NCBI RefSeq assembly: GCF_003672135.1
Contig: NC_039518.1
Location: 8,248,136-8,312,135 of the forward strand
DNA from: Ooceraea biroi
Lineage: Eukaryota > Arthropoda > Insecta > Hymenoptera > Formicidae
Direction: 5' to 3'
Length of the DNA: 64,000 nucleotides
In this document: piece after piece, positions 35,553 through 48,169 of the stretch
Position numbering within the stretch: position 1 is the first letter of the stretch
Layout: every line of letters begins with the position of its first letter
Notes under the pieces: model-generated
Told to the model about the DNA's origin: nothing
What the model saw: the letters and a program-made list of their open reading frames with translations, nothing else
The model's database searches: none
Made by a program: the position numbers and the translations under genes

Positions 35553-38460
35553 TGTAAGAGGCGAAAATTTATAACTAGGAGACTGCCTTAGATTTGAACT
35601 CGAACTCTCCGGGATCCCTGGTTCACACGCCTAGGTCTTAGGCTGTACGGCCAATACTCCTACTGTTGTGATCAACTTGTTTTCATTCCGATCCTCTATA
35701 CGACCTGTCAGTCTCGACTATCTTTCCAGATCTTACAGCTCGGCCAGCCTGACATTACATTCGTCCCCGAATGTCTCCAAATCGTCGGTTCACTCCACTT
35801 GAGTCCCTCCCAACCTCCATTTTTGGTTCACTCTTCTGAGTCCCTCCCAACCTCCATGTGGGTTCACTCCTCTGAGTCCTTCCCAATCTCCATGTTGGTT
35901 CACTCCTCCGAGTCCTTCCCTATCTCCATGTTCAGGCTTCACTACCGGCCAGCTGCTTCTCAACTCCCTCCTCTCCGAGGGGTAGCGGATGATTCTCAAC
36001 TGTCTTCGAGGGGTAGCGGATTTTATCCCACTTCTGAATTGTAAGAGGCGAAAAATAACTAGGAGACTGCCTTAGATTTGAACTCGAACTCTCCGGGATC
36101 CCTGGTTCACACGCCTAGGTCTTAGGCTGTACGGCCAATACTCCTACTGTTGTAATCAACTTGTTTTCATTCCGATCCTCTATACGACCTGTCAGTCTCG
36201 ACTATCTTTCCAGATCTTACAGCTCGGCCAGCCTGGCATTACATTCGTCCCCGAATGTCTCCAAATCGTCGGTTCACTCCACTTGAGTGCCTCCCAACCT
36301 CCATTTTTGGTTCACTCTTCTGAGTCCCTCCCAACATCCATTTTTGGCTCACTCTTCTGAGTCCCTCCCAACCTCCATGTTGGTTCACTCCTCTGAGTTC
36401 TTCCCAATCTCCATGTTCGTTTACTCCTCTGAGTCCTTCCCAATCTCCATGTTGGTTCACTCCTCTGAGTCCGTCCCGACCTCCATGTTCAAGCTTCACT
36501 ACCGGCCAGCTGCTTCTCAACTCCCTCCTCTCTGAGGGGTAGCGGATGAATCTCAACTGTCTTCGAGGGGTAGCGGATTTTATCCCACTTCTGAATTGTA
36601 AGAGGCGAAAAATAACTAGGAGACTGCCTTAAATTTGAACTCGAACTCTCCGGGATCCCTGGTTCACGTGCCTAGGTCTTAGGCTGTACGGCCAATACTC
36701 CTACTGTTGTAATCAACTTGTTTTCATTCCGATCCTCTATACGACCTGTCAGTCTCGACTATCTTTCCAGATCTTACAGCTCGGCCAGCCTGGCATTACA
36801 TTCGTCCCCGAATGTCTCCAAATCGTCGGTTCACTCCACTTGAGTGCCTCCCAACCTCCATTTTTGGTTCACTCTTCTGAGTCCCTCCCAACATCCATTT
36901 TTGGCTCACTCTTCTGAGTCCCTCCCAACCTCCATGTTGGTTCACTCTTCTGAGTCCCTCCCAACATCCATTTTTGGTTCACTCTTCTGAGTCCCTCCCA
37001 AACTCCATGTTGGTTCACTCCTCTAAGTCCTTCCCAATCTCCATGTTGGTTCACTCCTCTGAGTCCGTCCCGACCTCCATGTTCAAGCTTCACTACCGGC
37101 CAGCTGCTTCTCAACTCCCTCCTCTCCGAGGGGTAGCGGATGAATCTCAACTGTCTTCGAGGGGTAGCGGATTTTATCCCACTTCTGAATTGTAAGAGGC
37201 GAAAAATAACTATGAGACTGCCTTAGATTTGAACTCGAACTCTCCGGGATCCCTGGTTCACGTGCCTAGGTCTTAGGCTGTACGACTAATACTCCTACTG
37301 TTGTGATCAACTTGTTTTCATTCCGATCCTCTATACGACCTGTCAGTCTCGACTATCTTTCCAGATCTTACAGCTCGGCCAGCCTGGCATTACATTCGTC
37401 CCCGAATGTCTCCAAATCGTCGGTTCACTCCACTTGAGTCCCTCCCAACCTCCATTTTTGGTTCACTCTTCTGAGTCCTCCCAACATCCATTTTTGGTTC
37501 ACTCTTCTGAGTCCCTCCCAACCTCCATGTTGGTTCACTCCTCTGAGTCCTTCCCAACCTCTATATTGGTTCACTCCTCTGAGTCCTTCCCAATCTCCAT
37601 GTTGGTTCACTCCTCTGAGTCCGTCCCGACCTCCATGTTCAAGCTTCACTACCGGCCAGCTGCTTCTCAACTCCCTCCTCTCCGAGGGGTAGCGGATTTT
37701 ATCCCACTTCTGAATTGTAAGAGGCGAAAAATAACTATGAGACTGCCTTAGATTTGAACTCGAACTCTCCGGGATCCCTGGTTCACGTGCCTAGGTCTTA
37801 GGCTGTACGACTAATACTCCTACTGTTGTGATCAACTTGTTTTCATTCCGATCCTCTATACGACCTGTCAGTCTCGACTATCTTTCCAGATCTTACAGCT
37901 CGGCCAGCCTGGCATTACATTCGTCCCCGAATGTCTCCAAATCGTCGGTTCACTCCACTTGAGTCCCTCCCAACCTCCATTTTTGGTTCACTCTTCTGAG
38001 TCCCTCCCAACATCCATTTTTGGCTCACTCTTCTGAGTCCCTCCCAACCTCCATGTTGGTTCACTCTTCTGAGTCCCTCCCAACATCCATTTTTGGTTCA
38101 CTCTTCTGAGTCCCTCCCAAACTCCATGTTGGTTCACTCCTCTAAGTCCTTCCCAATCTCCATGTTGGTTCACTCCTCTGAGTCCGTCCCGACCTCCATG
38201 TTCAAGCTTCACTACCGGCCAGCTGCTTCTCAACTCCCTCCTCTCCGAGGGGTAGCGGATTTTATCCCACTTCTGAATTGTAAGAGGCGAAAAATAACTA
38301 TGAGACTGCCTTAGATTTGAACTCGAACTCTCCGGGATCCCTGGTTCACGTGCCTAGGTCTGAGGCTGTACGGCCAATACTCCTATTGTTGTGATCAACT
38401 TGTTTTCATTCCGATTCTCTATACGACCTGTCAGTCTCGACTATCTTTTCAGATCTTACA
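35553..38460. mobile_element. Tandem array 2 of the miniature LTR-type element (6 terminal repeats, 5 internal segments)
   Basis: Terminal repeats lie at 35553-35737, 36040-36221, 36597-36778, 37191-37372, 37716-37897 and 38279-38460; internal segments are 302-412 bp. The array is bounded by CAAT at 35549-35552 and 38461-38464. Element ends are the same TGTAAGAGGCG and ATCTTACA as in array 1, in the same orientation. Internal segments carry the 36-bp minisatellite, some with TTTTTGGTTCACTCTTCTG variants, and several have a 31-bp duplication of the CGAGGGGTAGCGGAT part. Units 4 and 6 share ACGACTAATACTCC-type variants, showing amplification after they diverged. Confidence 0.7.
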
Positions 38461-38464
38461 CAAT

Positions 38465-41180
38465 TGCCAGCTCGCGCACGATTCCCCTGGCATCACTGAA
38501 CGTGTTTTTCCCGACAACCTCGCAAAGCTTCCGCAATTTTCCAGGCACGAATTCCAGACACGCACGGATCTATTAAGAACGACCAAAGGAGTCTCTTGCG
38601 GCATCGGATTTCGCAACACGTAACAGATTTTATGCAAATTTAATTCATTCCATTCTGCTCTCACGAGCGGGAACACCGCGATATAAGGCGCGAGCTGCAG
38701 ACCCGCGGCAGCAACCCCCTGCCCGGTGTGTTCTTGTGCACTCTCACCCTCTTTTCGCGCGCCGCAACACGAGAAAGTATTCCCGTACAAGGGACTCGCA
38801 AATACAGTTTGTTATATCAGAAAAACCTGAGAATAGATTACGCCGTGCTTTATTGTCACCGCTCCACCGCGTGGGACGCGGTCACCACTGAAAGCCAAAT
38901 AGCCTCGAGCTAAAACCGAGTGTGTTCCCGATGATTGGATCAGAGCGGGTCACGTTGGGATCCCCGAAATGTGCTATCACTTGAGCGGCCGAGGTTAATA
39001 CAAATAATCTCTCTCTTTCCCTCTTAAAGCTGAACGAAACCAGATATTGATAAATTCGGCAAAATTAAATCCCCGAACCTAGGGGTACAGTAAATTGCGT
39101 CTTCTTTCTTCAGTAATTAATTCTGCCACTAGCTACTGAAACAATTTTGCGCGATTAATAAACCATTTTGTTTCCGTTCTGATTTTTTGATCATAGTTTG
39201 ATCAAGAAGTGAAATCAAAGTTGTACGTTCCAATTCAGCGTCCATATTCAAAGAGTAATCCGCCTTTATATCTTTATAGCATTCCGTTTCAGCAAATTAA
39301 ATAGATATATATAATCGCGCCAAAGAGATGAATCAGAAAACACTCGAGTCTGCCTGCGATTCCGATAATTTATCACGGACAAGAGGAACGAGAAGAGAGC
39401 AGCATAACTCGATATTCTCTTCGACCGTGACGCGCGGTTTCCGGCGCCAAACGGCCGTCGTAATTCCGGTGACAGCCAATGAGCCGAAAATTGGAGCGAT
39501 CCGCCGAGTGTACCATTCGCGAGCGAGAGTATTTGCAATGACTCTGACGAGCGATTATCCGGAATAATTCGCGCCGAGCACGACGAGCTCCATTCGAGCA
39601 CATTTGCGGATAACGCGAGTTCCGTTGAGAGTTAATCGTCATGTCACGAATATCGAGATGCGTCTCGATAATGAGTATCTTCGGTGCAGGTGCAGATACG
39701 CTGTCAATAAATATTATTTTTGCAACACGCCGTCGTTGTCGCGTTTCATATCTTTTATTGAACTTTCGTACTTTTTCTGTGCATTTTCCCACTGCATTTA
39801 TTTATTTGTTTGGCAATGTAGCGCAATTACATAGACGTGACGGTATATAATTATAAATGGTAATGATATAGACGTCATCGGCGACGCTTCTGGAGATTCT
39901 CTTCCAGTAATGAGTTTGCCAATTACGCAGAGTGTAACTATAGATCAAGCGATCCATCAATTTGTACGTTTTTCCCGGAGTACTTTCTCTCTCCTACGGA
40001 GCAGTTAACGACTTCTACCTACCTTCGCGATTGATAAAATACCTCGAGAACGCAAAATATCAATGCCGAAGGGTGCAAATAAAGCGAGCGAAAGGAATTT
40101 AATTCAATCGATACCAGAAGCACCATTTTCCAATAACGTATTGATTGCGAGGCAAGACAGAGTTAATATTGTAGTTATATTAAGCGGACACTCGGAAATA
40201 GGTTGACATTTATGAGTGTAATTAAATTTATGCCAGCACGATATTACTGACTGCATCTGTTACTGCGCTTAATTTTAAAAACGATAAATATACAATGATC
40301 CCGAAGAAAGAGAAAAAGGGGGAGAATCGGCGACTTTGACTGCAATAAAATGCTGAATGAAATGCGATATCATAAAAATAGATTGAGGAACCTGTTACAG
40401 CTGTGAAACTATTATAAAACGGCTTATTGGTCTTTTGTCTCCTTCTCAATCCCTTTAGACATTGCACCCCGACAAAAACTCTGTTAATTACATCTCGTTG
40501 ATTATAAATTGAATATAAATTAATTTATATTCAGTCATATTGTCACACTTCTTTGATCTCCAGCTGATTCCATAAAAGAATCAGTAATAAATTTTATTGT
40601 TAATTTTATTATTCAGCAAACATATTCATACTCTTGCCCGAAAAAGATTAAGAAGATAATCGTAATTTTCGCCGAATAGAAGGACGATAATGCATTACCG
40701 TGCGCGCGAATCCACGGAAAATAAAGTCTCGCGTTTCCGCACGGCGTAAGAAACGAAATATATCGTGAGAACGAAGAGCCACAGGAAGCTGCGATCACCT
40801 GCGGAATGACTGACCGAAAACATCGATATACTTTCCGCTTTTCCACGTCTCATGCTGGCGCGTTTCCGTTCGCCTCTCGCCTTTCAATCTTCGCTCGAAT
40901 CGAACAGATGCGCCTTGCAGCGAAGAGTAAACTCGTCTTCATCGATTCGCGGATGCTGCACGCGCGAGGAGAACGTTTCCTCCGCAAGTCTTCCGCCGTT
41001 TCTACAAGAGGGAGGAACCCTTGAAAGAACCGGAAGTGGAAGGAAAGCCACGGAGTTTCGGAGAGAAGGAGAAAGCGAAAGTACCCGCGCCAAGAAAAAG
41101 AATCGTTGCTCGACTTGCAGCCCCTCGATATCCGACGCTGAGCCTTCGGCAAACATTTACACGCGGGCCATGTATAGAAA
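38465..41180. other. No gene recognised
   Basis: Intergenic or intronic sequence with scattered short frames on both strands. I looked for the missing N-terminal domains of the RBBP6-type gene (DWNN, zinc knuckle, RING with its Cys/His pattern) and saw none here. Confidence 0.5.
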
Positions 41181-41182
41181 TA

Positions 41183-44100
41183 TTAGGAGTGTGATTTAGT
41201 TTTGAGGGTTTTGCAACAGATGGCTGTAGTGTCAGTTTGTTCCAATAGCTGTTTCCCATAACTGTTGTTTCTTACAGTGTTGACATTATCCATGACATTT
41301 AGCAGCATTATAGCAATAGATGCAATAACAGTCGTGTTTATATCATCGTAAAAATGCAACTTCCGACAGCTCTTTAGCATTTTCGACATGCGTTGCTTTT
41401 GTTTTTTAATCAAAAGAAACCTGCGGCTGATGGTTATAGAATTCTTGTGGAAACTTATGGTGATTCTGCCCCATCAATTAAGACGTGTGAAGGACAAACA
41501 ACGCTCGGGACAACCAAGAAAGCTTGAAAATGCAGATTTGCAAGCATTATTGCACGAAAATCCAACACGATCCACTTTAGAACTTGCCAGAGCATTAAAT
41601 GTTGATCGTACAACAGTTGCCAAACATTTACATGAAATGGGGAAAATTCAGAAGGAAGGGAAATGGGTCCGACATCAATTATCGGAAAGTGCCATTTGAA
41701 CATTTGCATTTCGTTGATCGCCAGGCAAAAAAAGAAGTCTTTTGTCTCGGATTGTTACTGGGGATGAAAAGTGGATCTATTTTGATAATCCGAAACGCGG
41801 AAAATCATGGGTGGATCCAGGCGAACCATCAACATCCACTCCGAGACGCAATATTCACGGTTCAAAAGTAATGCTCTATATTTGGTGGGATAGTGTACTA
41901 TGAGCTGTTAAATCCGCACGAGACTGTCACGGCTGATCGTTATCGACACCAATTGTACAAGTTGAAGCAAGCATTGGACCAAAAACGACCACCAATTGCG
42001 AGTAAACGACGGAAAGTGATTCTTCTTCGTGACAACGTTCGGCCTCGCGTTGCGTCATCAGTGAAACAAACACTATTAGAGCTCGAATGGCAAGTCTTAC
42101 CGCACCCCACGTATTGCTCCATGCGATTATTATTTGTTCCGGTCGATGCAACACGCGTTAGAGGATACACACTTTCATAATTTCGAAGAAGTGCGAAAAT
42201 TCGTCGACGAATGGATCAACTGAAAAGAAGAGTCATTTGATCGTGGTGGAATCCATCTCTTGCCAGAGCATTAAATGTTGATCGTACAACAGTTACGAAA
42301 CATTTACATGAAATGGAAAAACTTCAGAAAGAAGGGAAATGGGTTCGACATTAATTATCGGAAAGTGCCATTTGAACATTTGCATTTCGTTGATCGCCAG
42401 GCAAAAAAAGAAGAGTCTTTTGTCTCGGATTGTTACTGGGGATGAAAAGTGGATCTATTTTGATGATCCGAAACGCGGAAAATCATGGGTGGATCCAGGC
42501 GAACCATCAACATCCACTCCGAGACGCAATATTCACGGTTCAAAAGGAATGCTCTGTATTTGGTGGGATAGTGTACTATGAGCTGTTAAATCCGCACGAG
42601 ACTGTCACGGCTGATCGTTATCGACACCAATTGTACAAGTTGAAGCAAGCATTGGACCAAAAACGACCACCAATTGCGAGTAAACGACGGAAAGTGATTC
42701 TTCTTCGTGACAACGTTCGGCCTCGCGTTGCGTCATCAGTGAAACAAACACTATTAGAGCTTGAATGGCAAGTCTTACCGCACCCCACGTATTGCTCCAT
42801 GCGATTATTATTTGTTCCGGTCGATGCAACACGCGTTAGAGGATACACACTTTCATAATTTCGAAGAAGTGCGAAAATTCGTCGACGAATGGATCAACTG
42901 AAAAGAAGAGTCATTTGATCGTGGTGGAATCCATCTCTTGCCAGAGCATTAAATGTTGATCGTACAACAGTTACGAAACATTTACATGAAATGGAAAAAC
43001 TTCAGAAAGAAGGGAAATGGGTTCGACATTAATTATCGGAAAGTGCCATTTGAACATTTGCATTTCGTTGATCGCCAGGCAAAAAAAGAAGTCTTTTGTC
43101 TCGGATTGTTACTGGGGATGAAAAGTGGATCTATTTTGATAATCCGAAACGCGGAAAATCATGGGTGGATCCAGGCGAACCATCAACATCCACTCCGAGA
43201 CGCAATATTCACGGTTCAAAAGTAATGCTCTATATTTGGTGGGATAGTGTACTATGAGCTGTTAAATCCGCATGAGACTGTCACGGCTGATCGTTATCGA
43301 CACCAATTGTACAAGTTGAAGCAAGCATTGGACCAAAAACGACCACCAATTGCGAGTAAACGACGGAAAGTGATTCTTCTTCGTGACAACGTTCGGCCTC
43401 GCGTTGCGTTATCAGTGAAACAAACACTATTAGAGCTTGAATGGCAAGTCTTACCGCACCCCACGTATTGCTCCATGCGATTATTATTTGTTCCGGTCGA
43501 TGCAACACGCGTTAGAGGATACACACTTTCATAATTTGGAAGAAGTGCGAAAATTCGTCGACGAATGGATCAACTGAAAAGAAGAGTCATTTGATCGTGG
43601 TGGAATCCATCTCTTGCCAGAGCATTAAATGTTGATCGTACAACAGTTACGAAACATTTACATGAAATGGAAAAACTTCAGAAAGAAGGGAAATGGGTTC
43701 GACATTAATTATCGGAAAGTGCCATTTGAACATTTGCATTTCGTTGATCGCCAGGCAAAAAAAGAAGTCTTTTGTCTCGGATTGTTACTGGGGATGAAAA
43801 GTGGATCTATTTTGATAATCCGAAACGCGAAAAATCATGGGTGGATCCAGGCGAACCATCAACATCCACTCCGAGACGCAATATTCACGGTTCAAAAGTA
43901 ATGCTCTATATTTGGTGGGATAGTGTACTATGAGCTGTTAAATCCGCTCGAGGCTGTCACGGCTGATCGTTATCGACACCAATTGTACAGGTTGAAGCAA
44001 GCATTGGACCAAAAACGACCACCAATTGCGAGTAAACGACGGAAAGTGATTCTTCTTCGTGACAACGTTCGGCCTCGCGTTGCGTCATCAGTGAAACAAA

Positions 44101-47100
44101 CACTATTAGAGCTTGAATGGCAAGTCTTACCGCACCCCACGTATTGCTCCATGCGATTATTATTTGTTCCGGTCGATGCAACACGCTTTAGAGGATACAC
44201 ACTTTCATAATTTCGAAGAAGTACGAAAATTCGTCGACGAATGGATCAACTGAAAAGAAGAGTCATTTGATCGTGGTGGAATCCATCTCTTGCCAGAGCA
44301 TTAAATGTTGATCGTACAACAGTTACGAAACATTTACATGAAATGGAAAAACTTCAGAAAGAAGGGAAATGGGTTCGACATTAATTATCGGAAAGTGCCA
44401 TTTGAACATTTGCATTTCGTTGATCGCCAGGCAAAAAAAGAAGTCTTTTGTCTCGGATTGTTACTGGGGATGAAAAGTGGATCTATTTTGATAATCCGAA
44501 ACGCGGAAAATCATGGGTGGATCCAGGCGAACCATCAACATCCACTCCGAGACGCAATATTCACGGTTCAAAAGTAATGCTCTATATTTGGTGGGATAGT
44601 GTACTATGAGCTGTTAAATCCGCACGAGGCTGTCACGGCTGATCGTTATCGACACCAATTGTACAAGTTGAAGCAAGCATTGGACCAAAAACGACCACCA
44701 ATTGCGAGTAAACGACGGAAAGTGATTCTTCTTCGTGACAACGTCGCCTCGCGTTGCGTTATCAGTGAAACAAACACTATTAGAGCTTGAATGGCAAGTC
44801 TTACCGCACCCCGCGTATTGCTCCATGCGATTATTATTTGTTCCGGTCGATGCAACACGCTTTAGAGGATACACACTTTCATAATTTGGAAGAAGTGCGA
44901 AAATTCGTCGACGAATGGATCAACTGAAAAGAAGAGTCATTTTATCGTGGTGGAATCCATCTCTTGCCAGAGCATTAAATGTTGATCGTACAACAGTTAC
45001 CAAACATTTACATGAAATGGGAAAAATTCAGAAAGAAGGGAAATGGGTTCGACATCAATTATCGGAAAGTGCCATTTGAACATTTGCATTTCGTTGATCG
45101 CCGGGCAAAAAAAGAAGTCTTTTGTCTCGGATTGTTACTGGGGATGAAAAGTGGATCTATTTTGATAATCCGAAACGCGGAAAATCATGGGTGGATCCAG
45201 GCGAACCATCAACATCCACTCCAAGACGCAATATTCACGGTTCAAAAGTAATGCTCTATATTTGGTGGGATAGTGTACTATGAGCTGTTAAATCCGCACG
45301 AGGCTGTCACGGCTGATCGTTATCGACACCAATTGTACAAGTTGAAGCAAGCATTGGACGAAAAACGACCACCAATTGCGAGTAAACGACGGAAAGTGAT
45401 TCTTCTTCGTGACAACGCTCGACCTCACGTTGCGTTATCAGTGAAACAAACACTATTAGAGCTTGAATGGCAAGTCTTACCGCACCCCACGTATTGCTCC
45501 ATGTGATTATTACTTGTTCCGGTCGATGCAACACGCTTTAGAGGATACAAACTTTGATAATTTCGAAGAAGTGCGAAAATTCGTCGACGAATGGATTAAC
45601 TGAAAAGAAGTCATTTTATCGTCGTGGAATTCATCTCTTGCCAGAGCATTAAATGTTGATCGTACAACAGTTGCCAAACATTTACATGAAATGGGAAAAA
45701 TTCAGAAGGAAGGGAAATGGGTTCGACATCAATTATCGGAAAGTGCCATTTGAACATTTGCATTTCGTTGATCGCCGGGCAAAAAAAGAAGTCTTTTGTC
45801 TCGGATTGTTACTGGGGATGAAAAGTGGATCTATTTTGATAATCCGAAACACGGAAAATCATGGGTGGATCCAGGCGAACCATCAACGTCCACTCCGAGA
45901 CGCAATATTCACGGTTCAAAAGTAATGCTCTGTATTTTGGTGGGATAGTGTACTATGAGCTGTTAAATCCGCACGAGACTGTCACGGCTGATCGTTATCG
46001 ACACCAATTGTACAAGTTGAAGCAAGCATTGGACGAAAAACGACCACCAATTGCGAGTAAACGACGGAAAGTGATTCTTCTTCGTGACAACGCTCGACCT
46101 CACGTTGCGTTATCAGTGAAACAAACACTATTAGAGCTTGAATGGGAAGTCTTCTCCGGACATTGCTCCATGCGATTATTATTGTTCCGGTCGATGCAAC
46201 ACGCTTTAGAGGATACACACTTTGATAATTTGAAGAAGTGCGAAAATTCGTCGACGAATGGATCGACTCAAAAGAAGAGTCATTTTATCGTGGTGGAATC
46301 CATCTCTTGCCAGAGCATTAAATGTTGATCGTACAACAGTTACCAAACATTTACATGAAATGGAAAAAATTCAGAAGGAAGGGAAATGGGTTCGACATCA
46401 ATTATCGGAAAGTGCCATTTGAACATTTGCATTTCGTTGATCGCCGGGCAAAAAAAGAAGTCTTTTGTCTCGGATTGTTACTGGGGATGAAAAGTGGATC
46501 TATTTTGATAATCCGAAACGCGGAAAATCATGGGTGGATCCAGGCGAACCATCAACGTCCACTCCGAGACGCAATATTCACGGTTCAAAAGTAATGCTCT
46601 GTATTCGGTGGGATAGTGTACTATGAGCTGTTAAATCCGCACGAGACTGTCACGGCTGATCGTTATCGACACCAATTGTACAAGTTGAAGCAAGCATTGG
46701 ACGAAAAACGACCACCAATTGCGAGTAAACGACGGAAAGTGATTCTTCTTCGTGACAACGCTCGACCTCACGTTGCGTTATCAGTGAAACAAACACTATT
46801 AGAGCTTGAATGGCAAGTCTTCTCCGGACATTGCTCCATGCGATTATTACTTGTTCCGGTCGATGCAACACGCTTTAGAGGATACACACTTTGATAATTT
46901 CGAAGAAGTGCGAAAATTCGTCGACGAATGGATCGACTCAAAAGAAGAGTGATTTTATCGTGGTGGAATCCATCTCTTGCCAGAGCATTAAATGTTGATC
47001 GTACAACAGTTGCCAAACATTTACATGAAATGGGAAAAATTCAGAAGGAAGGGAAATGGGTTCGACATCAATTATCGGAAAGTGCCATTTGAACATTTGC

Positions 47101-47778
47101 ATTTCGTTGATCGCCGGGCAAAAAAAGAAGAGTCTTTTGTCTCGGATTGTTACTGGGGATGAAAAGTGGATCTATTTTGATAATCCGAAACGCGGAAAAT
47201 CATGGGTGGATCCAGGCGAACCATCAACGTCCACTCCGAGACGCAATATTCACGGTTCAAAAGTAATGCTCTGTATTTGGTGGGATAGTGTACTATGAGC
47301 TGTTAAATCCGCACGAGACTGTCACGGCTGATCGTTATCGCCACTAATTGTACAAGTTGAAGCAAGCATTGAACGAAAAACGACCACCAATTGCGAGTAA
47401 ACGACGGAAAGTGATTCTTCTTCGGGACAACGCTCGACCTCACGTTGCGTTATCAGTGAAACAAACACTATTAGAGCTTGAATGGCAAGTCTTCTCCGGA
47501 CATTGCTCCATGCGATTATTACTTGTTCCGGTCGATGCAACACGCTTTAGAGGATACACACTTTGATAATTTCGAAGAAGTGCGAAAATTCGTCGACGAA
47601 TGGATCAACTGAAAAGAAGAGTGATTTTATCGTGGTGGAATCCATCTCTTGCCAGAAAGATGGGAAAAAGTTATAGAGAACGAAGGAAAATATTTTGATT
47701 AAGGTATTCATTCATTATTATATTTAAATACATGCGTTTTTGAGCAAAAAAACCCTCAAAACTAAATCACACCCCTAA
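41183..47778 (+). mobile_element. Mariner family A with a nine-fold internal tandem expansion (6.6 kb)
   Basis: One pair of inverted repeats bounds the whole: TTAGGAGTGTGATTTAGTTT at 41183 and its counterpart ending CACACCCCTAA at 47778, with TA at 41181-41182 and 47779-47780. Inside, a segment of about 674 bp running from the HTH to near the transposase C-terminus is repeated nine times, starting at 41583, 42259, 42937, 43613, 44289, 44963, 45637, 46306 and 46976 and ending at 47647. Each boundary is the 9-bp word CTTGCCAGA, which in an ordinary copy occurs at both ends of that segment. Catalytic motifs (Gly-Asp-Glu-Lys-Trp, Asp-Asn-Ala-Arg-Pro-His) are readable but frameshifted, so no unit encodes a full transposase. 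The motifs resemble the mauritiana subfamily. Confidence 0.9.
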
Positions 47779-47878
47779 TATATCCCACATGTGCCTTGCT
47801 GTCGCGTAAGGCGGCCGGTAAAAATATAAATTATAAAGAATAAATTATTAATGTTTCGCAAATGGTTTGGTCCTTCAG

Positions 47879-48169
47879 ATTCCAGAGGGAGAGAGATCGC
47901 GAGAGAGACATACCGCGATCGCGCGAGCCGCGTGATGGATACGGCACTTACTACGGCGATTCACCGGCTCACGATTATCAGTTCCGTGATCGTGAGCGCG
48001 ACTTACCGCCTAGGGAGAGGCCGTTGCCGAGATATCCCATTAGAAACCAGCCGTCTCAACATAATATACCGCCGTTGATGCCGCATCTAGTCCCTGGAGG
48101 TCACGCACCGCCGCCACTTATGTCATTGGGACCTACGGACAGGAAAGACTATTATGATTCCTACAACAG
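47879..48169 (+). CDS. RBBP6: RBBP6/Snama-type protein, first visible exon
   Basis: The exon follows a TCCTTCAG acceptor and ends in AACAG before GTATTT, splitting an Arg codon after its second base. It encodes an Arg/Asp/Glu-rich start (Arg-Glu-Arg-Asp repeats), then a Pro-rich part, and ends Asp-Tyr-Tyr-Asp-Ser-Tyr-Asn-Arg. An alternative acceptor seven bases downstream (CCAG then AGGGAG) keeps the same frame only if the previous exon ends in a different phase. The mariner at 41183-47778 ends just 100 bp upstream, inside this intron. The exons for the N-terminal DWNN ubiquitin-like domain, zinc knuckle and RING finger of this family are not visible anywhere upstream in the window. Confidence 0.75.

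Noticed and set aside
14514..38233. Repetitive 12-residue proteins encoded on both strands of the LTR-type arrays
   Set aside because: The 36-bp repeat length keeps frames open automatically, and the frames start and stop at arbitrary places in the unit.
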